The notes under the pieces: model-generated
Database searches by the model: none
What the model was told of the DNA's origin: nothing
Seen by the model: only the letters and a program-made list of their open reading frames with translations
In this document: positions 33,659 through 41,679 of the stretch, piece by piece
Numbering within the stretch: the first letter of the stretch is position 1
Layout: every line of letters begins with the position of its first letter
Program-made: the position numbers and the translations under genes
Origin: Anaerolineales bacterium UBA6055
Lineage (GTDB): Bacteria; Chloroflexota; Anaerolineae; Aggregatilineales; Phototrophicaceae
Direction: 5' to 3'
Assembly (NCBI GenBank): GCA_002428985.1
Contig: DIYL01000006.1
Location: forward strand, 65,730-129,729
DNA: 64,000 nucleotides

Positions 33659-35236
33659 ATGCAGACAATGGTCGATTATATTATTGTCGGTGGTGGTAGT
33701 GCAGGATGTGTATTGGCGAATCGCCTCAGTGAAGATGCAGACAAGACGGTGCTTTTATTAGAAGCCGGAAAACCTGACAAAAAACTTCAGATTCATATTC
33801 CCGCCGCCTACTCACAAGCATTCAGATCCGATATTGATTGGAATTATGAGACTGCCCCCCAAACATGTCTACAGAATCGTAAATTATATTGGCCCCGCGG
33901 TAAGGTACTCGGTGGCAGTAGCTCAATCAACGCAATGATTTATATCCGTGGCCATCAGATGGATTATGACGGTTGGCAACATAAAGGAGCCATTGGGTGG
34001 GGCTGGAACGATGTCATGCCATTTTTTATGAAAGCCGAACATCAAGAACGCGGCGGGTCTGAATGGTATGGTACGGGTGGGTTACTGAATATTGCTGATC
34101 AAATTTCACCTAACGAACTGACCCAAACATTTATTCGTGCCGCGCAAAAAATGGGCATTCAAGCCACTGACGACTTTAACAAGAACAAGCAAGATGGTGT
34201 TGGACTATATCAAGTCACCCAGAAAAATGGGCGGCGCCATAGTACCGCCAGCGCCTATATTAAACCTGCCCTGCAACGCGCCAACTTAACAGTAGAAACC
34301 GAGGCACATGTGACCCGCGTGTTGTTTGAGGATTTACGGGCAGTTGGTGTCGAATATATTCAAAAAGGTCAGACAAAAACAGTTAAATGTACCGCTGAGG
34401 TTTTGTTATGCGGGGGCGCAATTAATTCGCCACAAGTATTGATGTTGTCCGGTATTGGCGACGCACAGCATCTTGCTGACCACGGAATTGATGCGCGGGT
34501 TGATCTCAAAGGTGTAGGGCAAAATTTACAGGATCATTTAATTAGCGGTGTGATTCATGAATCAACACAACCTGTCAGTCTCGCTACAGCGTCTAGTCCG
34601 CTAAATATCCTCAAATATCTATTTTTGCGGAAAGGTGCACTAACGTCTAATGTTGGTGAAGGTGGGTTATTCTGGCGCAGTAACCCTGATTTACCGAAAC
34701 CCGATGTTCAATTCCACTTTGGACCGATTCATTATCTGGATCATGGTAAAACGAAGGTTGAGGGACACGGATACGCTCTCGGTGGACTGGTGTTAAATCC
34801 CCATAGCGTCGGTGAAATTAAGTTGAAATCATCTGATCCAATGACTGCTCCGCTGATTGATCCGCATTATCTTGAAGACGACCGTGATATGGAAGTATTA
34901 CTCAAAGCGACTAAGCTTGCTGACGAGATAACCACCCATCCAGAATTTGATGCCTATCGTGGTAAACGCATTCGCCCCGTCGAAAAACCCAAAGATGATG
35001 ACGCATGGTGTACATTTATCCGTGGATTTTCGGAGTCGTTGTATCACCCTGTTGGCACGTGCAAAATGGGTACGGATGATATGGCAGTAGTTGATCCTGA
35101 TCTCCGTGTGATCGGTGTTGAAGGATTGCGCGTTGTTGATGCCTCGGTCATGCCGAGTGTCATAAGTGGCAACACCAATGCACCAACTATTATGATTGCC
35201 GAACGTGGCGCACACATCATTAAAGATGGTACATAA
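33659..35236 (+). CDS. GMC family FAD-dependent oxidoreductase (choline/alcohol dehydrogenase type)
   Basis: 525 residues. N-terminal FAD loop DYIIVGGGSAGCVLANRLSE, GMC signature 1 (PRGKVLGGSSSINAMIYIRG), signature 2-like GAINSPQVLMLSGIG, catalytic His in SLYHPVGTCKMG and Asn in SVISGNTNAPTIMIAERGA. The closest family pattern is BetA/AlkJ alcohol dehydrogenases. It oxidises a primary alcohol with FAD; substrate unknown, and no aldehyde dehydrogenase is nearby. The start at 33659 or three codons later (MVDYI) cannot be separated. Convergent with the GldG-type gene, with a shared hairpin. Confidence 0.93.
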   Translation: MQTMVDYIIVGGGSAGCVLANRLSEDADKTVLLLEAGKPDKKLQIHIPAAYSQAFRSDIDWNYETAPQTCLQNRKLYWPRGKVLGGSSSINAMIYIRGHQMDYDGWQHKGAIGWGWNDVMPFFMKAEHQERGGSEWYGTGGLLNIADQISPNELTQTFIRAAQKMGIQATDDFNKNKQDGVGLYQVTQKNGRRHSTASAYIKPALQRANLTVETEAHVTRVLFEDLRAVGVEYIQKGQTKTVKCTAEVLLCGGAINSPQVLMLSGIGDAQHLADHGIDARVDLKGVGQNLQDHLISGVIHESTQPVSLATASSPLNILKYLFLRKGALTSNVGEGGLFWRSNPDLPKPDVQFHFGPIHYLDHGKTKVEGHGYALGGLVLNPHSVGEIKLKSSDPMTAPLIDPHYLEDDRDMEVLLKATKLADEITTHPEFDAYRGKRIRPVEKPKDDDAWCTFIRGFSESLYHPVGTCKMGTDDMAVVDPDLRVIGVEGLRVVDASVMPSVISGNTNAPTIMIAERGAHIIKDGT

Positions 35237-35240
35237 ATCA

Positions 35241-35272
35241 AAAACGAGAGTCTTATTCGTCGCGTTCTCGTT
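35241..35272. terminator. bidirectional hairpin between convergent genes
   Basis: AAACGAGA and TCTCGTTT pair around the stop region of the GldG-type gene (stop at 35253) just after the GMC gene. The same ACGAGAG-type stem is used at 51435-51458. Confidence 0.65.
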
Positions 35273-36977
35273 TGGCAAAGACAACTAGTGCACCCAAACC
35301 CAATACGCCAAACGGTAAAATAAAACCGAGGATCAAATTCATTTGTGTGATTTGTTCTTCACTTGCAATCAGACTGGTTTCGGCGGGTCGTATATCCGCG
35401 ATAGGTTGTTCAAGATTTTCAAGACGCGAATCAAATTCCGATGCCCACAAGATTGACCGGAGCATCAATGTACTATTGGAGACTTGTGCTTGATCCTCAA
35501 TTGCGATGATATTATCAATCGCAACCGTATCTGTCCCAAATAGAACCAACCGTGAACCTGTTACTGTATTTTCGGCTGCTGCTGCCAGATACAGTGAGCC
35601 CGATTGTACGGCTTGTTGTGGACTCGGTGTAAATTCCGAGCGAATTACCTCAGGAATCCTAGCATTCTCTATTGTATAGGCACCTGTACTGGTTGCAATC
35701 AGTGGGGTAACAATGACATTTTCCGGTGGCGTCTCTGCAAATTGAATACTCGATGTTGGCAGTCTAAATAAGAATTGCGCCGAAAAATCACTCTCTAAGC
35801 CCATCTGCCCGATAAAGTGGTTTGGATTGATTGTATTCGGTAGGAGCAAGTCACTCGCCCCCTGATAATTCTGGATCGGATCGATTACAAAATCATTATT
35901 TAGCGCAACCCCATAATTCTCTAGCAGGTAATTGGTTAATGCAGGCTCGGTCGTTGTATTAGGGTTGCCATCACCGTTAAAGCCACCCATAACGATCAAA
36001 TTACCACCATTGTCTAAATAGTCTTGCAGATAAGCCAAATCGTCTTCTGCCAGTGGGTTTGCACCACCAACGATAATCATTGTTTCTCCATCAAGATTTG
36101 GATTATTGGGTTGAATCTCTTCATTGGTGCGATAACCCGCAAGGGTGGAGGTGAACAGTGTCTCGAAGCGGAAGATGTTGCGTAAATTTTCGGTGATGAG
36201 GGTCATCCCACTACCATCGGTTGCACTAATCTGGACACCACCGGGTTCATTGACAAAATAGACCCCGAAGTTTCCAGTCAGAGCTTGGTTGGTTGCAAAC
36301 CCGACAATCGCTGACTGTAGCGTTTTCGTATCAATAAATGGGATGATATTGGCATTTTCGGGTATGGGTTCGCCGGCTTCATCTAAGGGTGTGACCGCAA
36401 TTTGCTGGCTAGCAATGACGCCATAATCGTCGGCAAGCAATGGCTGTTGGTCTATGTCAATAAATTCGAAACTGATTTTACCTAATGTTGTCGATTGGAT
36501 GTCTTCGTATAACAAGGTGAGGCGATCTTGTAAGCCTGCTTCATCGGCTGTCAAAAATGTGACCAAACGCAAATCGGGTGTGTTGGTATTGCCAGCAATC
36601 CGTGCTAACGATTCACGGATTTCAGGGCGAACCGAAAAAGAATTGACTGTGGTTACATCAAATGTGAGGTTTAAGCTACGGAACAAAACATATAGCGCGA
36701 TCAATGCAGTTAACAAGACCGCTGTCACAACGAACGCTGTCCCACCATAACGTGTCGTCCGTCCAACTAATGCGGCGCGGAGTTGTTCAGGCGCAATAAT
36801 CGCCCATGTCACGATTGATAAACCAAGTATTCCGAGCCCCGCGAATCCCATAATGCCAAAACGAGGTTGGAATCCACCGATAATCATCAACGCCAGCCCA
36901 AGAACAGCCAGCCCAAGTAAATATTGTGGCTTGAGGACAGCAACCGTACGGTTGTCGTTGTTTGGTGTATCTGTCAT
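35253..36977 (-). CDS. GldG-like ABC-transporter auxiliary protein
   Basis: 574 residues from the ATG at 36977, which shares a base with the stop of the permease gene (TAATG). Three N-terminal helices (about 17-75 and 85-110), then a large periplasmic part with a GldG/DUF4350-type fold (DLRLVTFLTADEAGLQDRL.., TMIIVGGANPLAEDDLAYLQDYLDNGGNLIVMGGF), and a C-terminal helix (ILGFILPFGVLGLGALVVFAKRE). Such proteins pair with an ABC-2 permease of the GldF type. The ATPase (GldA type) is not in the window. Confidence 0.85.
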   Translation of the reverse strand: MTDTPNNDNRTVAVLKPQYLLGLAVLGLALMIIGGFQPRFGIMGFAGLGILGLSIVTWAIIAPEQLRAALVGRTTRYGGTAFVVTAVLLTALIALYVLFRSLNLTFDVTTVNSFSVRPEIRESLARIAGNTNTPDLRLVTFLTADEAGLQDRLTLLYEDIQSTTLGKISFEFIDIDQQPLLADDYGVIASQQIAVTPLDEAGEPIPENANIIPFIDTKTLQSAIVGFATNQALTGNFGVYFVNEPGGVQISATDGSGMTLITENLRNIFRFETLFTSTLAGYRTNEEIQPNNPNLDGETMIIVGGANPLAEDDLAYLQDYLDNGGNLIVMGGFNGDGNPNTTTEPALTNYLLENYGVALNNDFVIDPIQNYQGASDLLLPNTINPNHFIGQMGLESDFSAQFLFRLPTSSIQFAETPPENVIVTPLIATSTGAYTIENARIPEVIRSEFTPSPQQAVQSGSLYLAAAAENTVTGSRLVLFGTDTVAIDNIIAIEDQAQVSNSTLMLRSILWASEFDSRLENLEQPIADIRPAETSLIASEEQITQMNLILGFILPFGVLGLGALVVFAKRERDE

Positions 36978-37762
36978 TAATTTGCCCTCCAACGACGGGT
37001 TTCAACAAGGCGTGTTGTGATAAAAATACCTGCGATAATCAAGAGGATAAAATACATCAAATCATGCGCCCGAAAAACCCCTTCAAGCAATGTATCGTGA
37101 TAATGCGCTTGTAAGCCTAACTCGCGGATGAATTCGCCTGCACCTGTCGTAATATCCTGACCACTTGCCCAGACTGCCACGCTATCCGCTAATAAAAGTA
37201 AAATAATCGTCATCGCACTGAGGAATGCTGCGACAACTTGGTCATCGGTGATAGCTGACCAGATCATCGAAATTGCTAACAATGCGCCACCAAATAACCA
37301 CGCCCCGATATATGCCGACGCGATCAATCCACTATCAATGGGTGTGATGCTGTTAATCACGAATGTGTGCACAAGTGTCAGTAGGAGCATAATCGTATAG
37401 AACGTCCACACAGACAAAAACTTGCCGATGATAAAACGTGACTCACTAATTGGTAATGTCATCAGGACTTCAAGTGTGCCCTCGCGTGACTCTTCAGCGA
37501 GTAAGCGCATCGTCAATAATGGCGCGATTAAGAAAAGCAGGAACATCAAGGATGACATCGACCCACTCAGCACGTCACCTGCGGTGAGCGCAATTTGTTG
37601 TACATCGCCTGCGACTTCGGTGTTATACACACTGATGTTTGCTACGTTCGAACTGACAATCACACCATAGGCAAACAAAAATCCGAACATAATCGCATAA
37701 GCTGTGATGGATTGAAAATAGAGTGCAAGTTCGCGTTTATATACTGCCCAAATCGGTCGCAT
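36977..37762 (-). CDS. ABC-2 type permease (GldF-like)
   Basis: 261 residues with six hydrophobic helices. The N-terminal YKRELALYFQSITAYAIM and the cytosolic coupling segment LLAEESREGTLEVLMTLPISESRFIIGKF are typical of ABC-2 permeases of the GldF/NosY sort. Coupled to the GldG-like gene by a one-base overlap. An ATP-binding subunit gene would be expected next to it but is missing here; the upstream neighbour is the shikimate-kinase-like gene on the far side of a palindrome. Confidence 0.88.
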   Translation of the reverse strand: MRPIWAVYKRELALYFQSITAYAIMFGFLFAYGVIVSSNVANISVYNTEVAGDVQQIALTAGDVLSGSMSSLMFLLFLIAPLLTMRLLAEESREGTLEVLMTLPISESRFIIGKFLSVWTFYTIMLLLTLVHTFVINSITPIDSGLIASAYIGAWLFGGALLAISMIWSAITDDQVVAAFLSAMTIILLLLADSVAVWASGQDITTGAGEFIRELGLQAHYHDTLLEGVFRAHDLMYFILLIIAGIFITTRLVETRRWRAN

Positions 37763-37864
37763 GCCGTATCCTACGAGTTCAATTTATAAAACGAATGACT
37801 AAATTGTTCTTACCAATTGACGAGATTTGCCTCGCGCCTACAAAATTTACGCAATTGGTTGTAG

Positions 37865-37884
37865 GGACAACGCTTACGTTGTCC
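37865..37884. repeat. perfect gene-end palindrome
   Basis: GGACAACG and CGTTGTCC with a 4-base loop, preceded by GTAG, in the 183-base gap between the permease gene and the kinase-like gene. A GTAGGG-type dispersed palindrome or a terminator for the upstream operon. Confidence 0.6.
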
Positions 37885-37945
37885 GCCAACATTAAACCAA
37901 GGTCTTTTTCATTATACACAACAATAAACCCAAATTCGCACCATG

Positions 37946-38494
37946 CTACCCACGACGCAACGCAATATCACGCCAGAAATCTGCAACTTCGGTGATGAGA
38001 TCACCCTCAGCTTTATAAGTTGCATCAAATTCGTAGATATTTTCCATATCGCGGATTTTCCACTCACGCACCAACTCACCGACTGCGGCGGAACGTTCGG
38101 ATGGGTTGTGATAACGCGCACCGAGTGTCAGATGAATACGCTTAAGAATAGAATCTAGCGATGCGACCAGACAAACAACTGGACCAGTACGTTGCATATC
38201 CTGTAGAAGACCGCTGTTGAGCAAGGTGCTACCACTTACCCGAATCAGCGTGTTACGATATAACGCAACCTCATCCATGATTTCTGCTTCGACTGTCTTC
38301 AAGCGACGTTCACCATACGTTGAGCGAATCGTGTCGATTTGTTCACCAAAACGATCTTCAATCTGACGCTCCACATCAACCATACGCAAGCCTAAACGAT
38401 CTGCCAATTGGCGCGAGATACGCGGGCGATTCGGTTCAATATAGCCTGTGATAATCAGATTGAGATCGGTAAGGAGGGGTAACTCACTTGCCAT
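37946..38494 (-). CDS. shikimate-kinase-like protein with degenerate P-loop
   Basis: 182 residues. The pattern follows AroK/gluconate-kinase-type NMP kinases: LNLIITGYIEPNRPRISRQLADRLGLRMVDVERQIEDRFG, then GERRLKTVEAEIMDEV, VSGSTLLNSGLLQDMQ and GPVVCLVASLDSILKRI..RYHN. The Walker A, normally G-x-x-G-x-G-K-[ST], reads GYIEPNRPRIS and lacks the GK[ST] lysine. ATP binding and kinase activity are therefore doubtful; it may be a regulatory or structural relative. It overlaps the HAD gene by 11 bases and belongs to the same transcription unit as the HAD and SDR genes. Confidence 0.65.
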   Translation of the reverse strand: MASELPLLTDLNLIITGYIEPNRPRISRQLADRLGLRMVDVERQIEDRFGEQIDTIRSTYGERRLKTVEAEIMDEVALYRNTLIRVSGSTLLNSGLLQDMQRTGPVVCLVASLDSILKRIHLTLGARYHNPSERSAAVGELVREWKIRDMENIYEFDATYKAEGDLITEVADFWRDIALRRG

Positions 38495-39260
38495 CTTTGC
38501 GCCAACCGGGGAACCATTCGTCTAGAATATGCGGGAGTTCGTCAAATGAATTGAGTGCACCATCAGGTACAATCAGACCGCTAATCATTTTTTGAGTTGT
38601 TTTTTTCACGCGAAGGATTGCTCGCATCCCAGCCCCTTGTGCACCAGCAATGTCTGCTACTGGATTGTCGCCAATGAAGATCGTTTCTTCTGGTGATGTG
38701 CCCATAATATCGAGGGCATATTCAAAAATCTTTGGATGTGGCTTAAGGTATCCTGCATCTGCCGCCGAAATCCGGCATAGATCAAAGTAATCAATTAACT
38801 CGTGACTGATCAATTCGGCATCACGCATTGCCATCGGTTGTGACGCATTCGTGACGATACCAATTTTGATGTCATTTGCTAATAATGTTTCTAGCATAGC
38901 CGGAACATCTAGGAAAACCACTGTACCCTCAATCACACCCCAATCATAAGCTTTTAAGATAGCTTCGCGGTCAAGCTCATCTTTAGGGACACCCAATTCA
39001 CCAAGCGTTGTATATAACACATTGGGCATATTGGGGGCGCGTAAGGTGCTACGTCCCTCTGCCCACGCCGATTTTGTATTTTCCATGTATTGGGTGACAA
39101 GGGTTTCGATTGGTACATCAAATGGGGGTTGATGCTCATTGATGTAGGCATGAACACCGGAAAGGCGCTCGGTCTCAACCTCACGCCAATCCAAATTGAC
39201 ACCACTCCAATCAATCAGGGTGTCATCAAAGTCAAATAGGATGCCTTTAAGCTCGGGCAT
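38484..39260 (-). CDS. HAD superfamily phosphatase
   Basis: 258 residues from the ATG at 39260, with a GGGGG stretch upstream. Motif I is GILFDFDDTLIDW (nucleophile and acid/base aspartates), motif II IGIVTNASQ, motif III lysine in GYLKPHPKIFEYAL, motif IV IFIGDNPVADIAGAQGAGM. The layout is that of cap-1 HAD phosphatases such as phosphoglycolate or pyrimidine-nucleotide phosphatases; substrate unknown. It begins 7 bases after the SDR gene and overlaps the kinase-like gene by 11 bases, so the three are an operon. Confidence 0.92.
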   Translation of the reverse strand: MPELKGILFDFDDTLIDWSGVNLDWREVETERLSGVHAYINEHQPPFDVPIETLVTQYMENTKSAWAEGRSTLRAPNMPNVLYTTLGELGVPKDELDREAILKAYDWGVIEGTVVFLDVPAMLETLLANDIKIGIVTNASQPMAMRDAELISHELIDYFDLCRISAADAGYLKPHPKIFEYALDIMGTSPEETIFIGDNPVADIAGAQGAGMRAILRVKKTTQKMISGLIVPDGALNSFDELPHILDEWFPGWRKDGK

Positions 39261-39267
39261 ACACGAA

Positions 39268-40476
39268 TTAGCCCCCTGAAGCGCGTTTTTCAGCACGGGC
39301 TTTCTTACGCGCTAATGCACGTTGGCGGCGTTCTTCTTTCTTAGCTTCGTCTTCGTTCCATGGTGCAGGTCCATCAGATGCTGGGGGAGCTGCTGGTTTA
39401 GCCGCTGCTGGTTTTTCTTCAGCCGCTGGCTTAGCTGCTGGTTTTTCTTCAGCTTTGGTTTCTTCAGGTAATTCGGCAATTGGCTGACCACTCTTAAGGG
39501 CTTCAATTGCTTCGGCGGCTTTGTCTTCGTATTCTCTGTAGAATTCTGTGACGTCAGTTGCTTCTGCCATGCGCCACATGAGTAAGGTCGCATCCAAACC
39601 ACTGGTTGCATCAGTATGTTGTGGTTGCCAACCGTATTTTTCTTTGATTGTTGTTGTATCGAGTACAACTTCGCGTTTGAGCAATTTATCACGCATGGTT
39701 TCGCCACGTAAACGTACCATAAATCCAGCCGATGCAAAGTTAACGGTCTGGAAACCGAGGACTTCACCAAGTTGTGTTGCAAAGTCGTTAGGGCTTTGCG
39801 GGGTATCATCAGCGACATTGATGATCTCTGCTAGTGTATCACCATCGGATTCTGCTTCGACAAGTGCGACAATCGCTTCGGCAAGGTCGTCTTCATGTAT
39901 CCATGAAGCATTGTGCGTGCCTTTATAAATCGCTTCTGTATTACGGAGCAAATCAGCCACCATCTCGGTGCTATAGTTATTGCCACCGTAGATATACCCT
40001 GCACGCACGACATATCCGTCGATGCCACCGTCAAGAACAGCTGCTTCTGCTTCTTGCATGGCGGTATATTCTGAGCCTTCAGCATCTTGCATAAAACCGA
40101 AACTGATCGAAACAATTTTGTCGACTTCGTTTTTACCTGCTGCTTGAACGACTGTATTGGTAATCTCGGGAAGCCATTCGACGTGACCAGCAAAATCAAA
40201 ATCAGATTGTGGAACACCGCCAAATGTCTGTGGCGCAGCATGAACAACAATGTCGACATCTGCCATTCGCAAGACGCTTAAAATTTCGCCTTCGCGGCTT
40301 AAGTTTGGGTACACGGGTAATGCACCAGCACGGCGGATAGCGAGTGCGCCATCAGCATCGCTTGCTTGTGCAATCACACTATGACCATTACGTAATAGGG
40401 CTTTGACAGTCGCCAAGCCAACACTTTCAGAACCACCTGTAACAAATATATTGAAGGTTTTTTTCTCGTCTGCCAT
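39268..40476 (-). CDS. NAD-dependent epimerase/dehydratase (extended SDR) with charged tail
   Basis: 402 residues from the ATG at 40476 (a GTG lies one codon upstream). The Rossmann start is FNIFVTGGSESVGLATVKALL (a G-x-x-S-x-x-G version of the usual glycine motif), then ADVDIVVHAAPQTFGG. The YTAMQEAEAAVL segment stands where the Y-x-x-x-K motif is expected; the lysine is not in the normal place, so catalysis is uncertain. Residues about 340-402 form a low-complexity tail rich in Ala, Pro, Glu and Lys, ending in a basic RRQRALARKKARAEKRASGG. First gene of the SDR/HAD/kinase-like unit. Confidence 0.8.
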   Translation of the reverse strand: MADEKKTFNIFVTGGSESVGLATVKALLRNGHSVIAQASDADGALAIRRAGALPVYPNLSREGEILSVLRMADVDIVVHAAPQTFGGVPQSDFDFAGHVEWLPEITNTVVQAAGKNEVDKIVSISFGFMQDAEGSEYTAMQEAEAAVLDGGIDGYVVRAGYIYGGNNYSTEMVADLLRNTEAIYKGTHNASWIHEDDLAEAIVALVEAESDGDTLAEIINVADDTPQSPNDFATQLGEVLGFQTVNFASAGFMVRLRGETMRDKLLKREVVLDTTTIKEKYGWQPQHTDATSGLDATLLMWRMAEATDVTEFYREYEDKAAEAIEALKSGQPIAELPEETKAEEKPAAKPAAEEKPAAAKPAAPPASDGPAPWNEDEAKKEERRQRALARKKARAEKRASGG

Positions 40477-40595
40477 CACTCGTATCTCTCTCAGCGATAA
40501 TAATAATGTGGATTATGCCACAAAACCCGACCCATTGGCACACCTCATTCTATTAGATTAAGATGAAGAACCATAAATCGGTAAGATTTGTTAGT

Positions 40596-41639
40596 CTATA
40601 CCTCAAATAGTAGGTCAGGGTTTACAGCTTTTTGGTTTAACCATTGGCCATCAATTGTTTCATCTCGTCCCATGCGGACTTCAAAATGTAAATGAGGTGC
40701 CGATGAACATCCGTGATTGCCCGATAGCCCTAATCGTTGCCCTTGATTAACAACCTCACCTAAGCGTACATGTACTTCGGCAAAGTGTGCATAGAGAATA
40801 TAGACAAAACCATCTGTCAAAAAATTATCATCCATATGTTCGCGTAATGTCGGTGGCATGAGGGCATAATCATGGCGTATAGTTACAAAATTACCATAGC
40901 CATAACCCCATGCCGGATCCTTAAGAATATTGCCGAAGCAAGGGAAGATGTTGGGTCTAGACCGTCCTTCGCAATTTGTACATTCACCGACACGCACTAC
41001 TAATCCTTGCGATACAGCCGTTATGGGTGTATTCATTGCGGTGTTCAGGTCGTAAGCAGGGTGTCTACTATGATACCCTTGATTAATACGCACATCTGCC
41101 GGAAGAGGGAATCGTTCAGTAGGTGTTTCTATGATCGGATCAGGTGGTGTCAAATCATCTTCTGTGATGAAGCTATGTACGAGACAGTCCTCTGTAATAA
41201 TCACAACATCACCACGAACCCAACCCGCACCTGCTGGTGTTGTAATTGTATACCAACGATGCCCATCGGGGTCTTTTTCTGATGCGCCCTGTAATTTAAA
41301 AAATGTGCCACCAACAGTCCGTGCGATTACACCAAAATCTAAGCGTGGTCCCCCTCGGACACTAACTATACCGAGATGAGGTCGAATTTGAATATTGCAC
41401 GAGATATTGAGTGATTGCGCCGAAATATCTATGTCTGCTTCGGCATCGGTTGAGGGTCCATACAATGGTAAGCTGTCTAAATCTTGTGTTGATGGAATCT
41501 CGATATTGAACAAGACACAACTGTCTACGTGTGGTTCATCTGTTTGGGGTGGTGATTGCGCTGGTGGTGTCGTAGTCGGTGTGCTACCCCCAAACAGTGA
41601 TTGGATTAGTTTGACGAGTGTTTGTATAAAATTCCCCAT
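40596..41639 (-). CDS. SH3-like / M23 family metallopeptidase
   Basis: 347 residues, AAAGGGAAT before the ATG. A short amphipathic N-terminus and a Thr/Pro linker, then an SH3-like module (GVIARTVGGTFFKLQGAS..WYTITTPAGAGWVRGDVV), then an M23 (LytM) domain with the zinc site in HSRHPAYDLNTA, the catalytic His in YILYAHFAEV, and the H-L-H of APHLHFEVRMG. M23 enzymes cut peptide crosslinks of peptidoglycan or other peptides. No clear signal peptide. It is the last gene of a four-gene run; the TIR-WD40 gene ends 40 bases upstream. Confidence 0.88.
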   Translation of the reverse strand: MGNFIQTLVKLIQSLFGGSTPTTTPPAQSPPQTDEPHVDSCVLFNIEIPSTQDLDSLPLYGPSTDAEADIDISAQSLNISCNIQIRPHLGIVSVRGGPRLDFGVIARTVGGTFFKLQGASEKDPDGHRWYTITTPAGAGWVRGDVVIITEDCLVHSFITEDDLTPPDPIIETPTERFPLPADVRINQGYHSRHPAYDLNTAMNTPITAVSQGLVVRVGECTNCEGRSRPNIFPCFGNILKDPAWGYGYGNFVTIRHDYALMPPTLREHMDDNFLTDGFVYILYAHFAEVHVRLGEVVNQGQRLGLSGNHGCSSAPHLHFEVRMGRDETIDGQWLNQKAVNPDLLFEV

Positions 41640-41679
41640 ATAATTCCCTTTCGCGACACATCATGTGACAATCGTTTGG

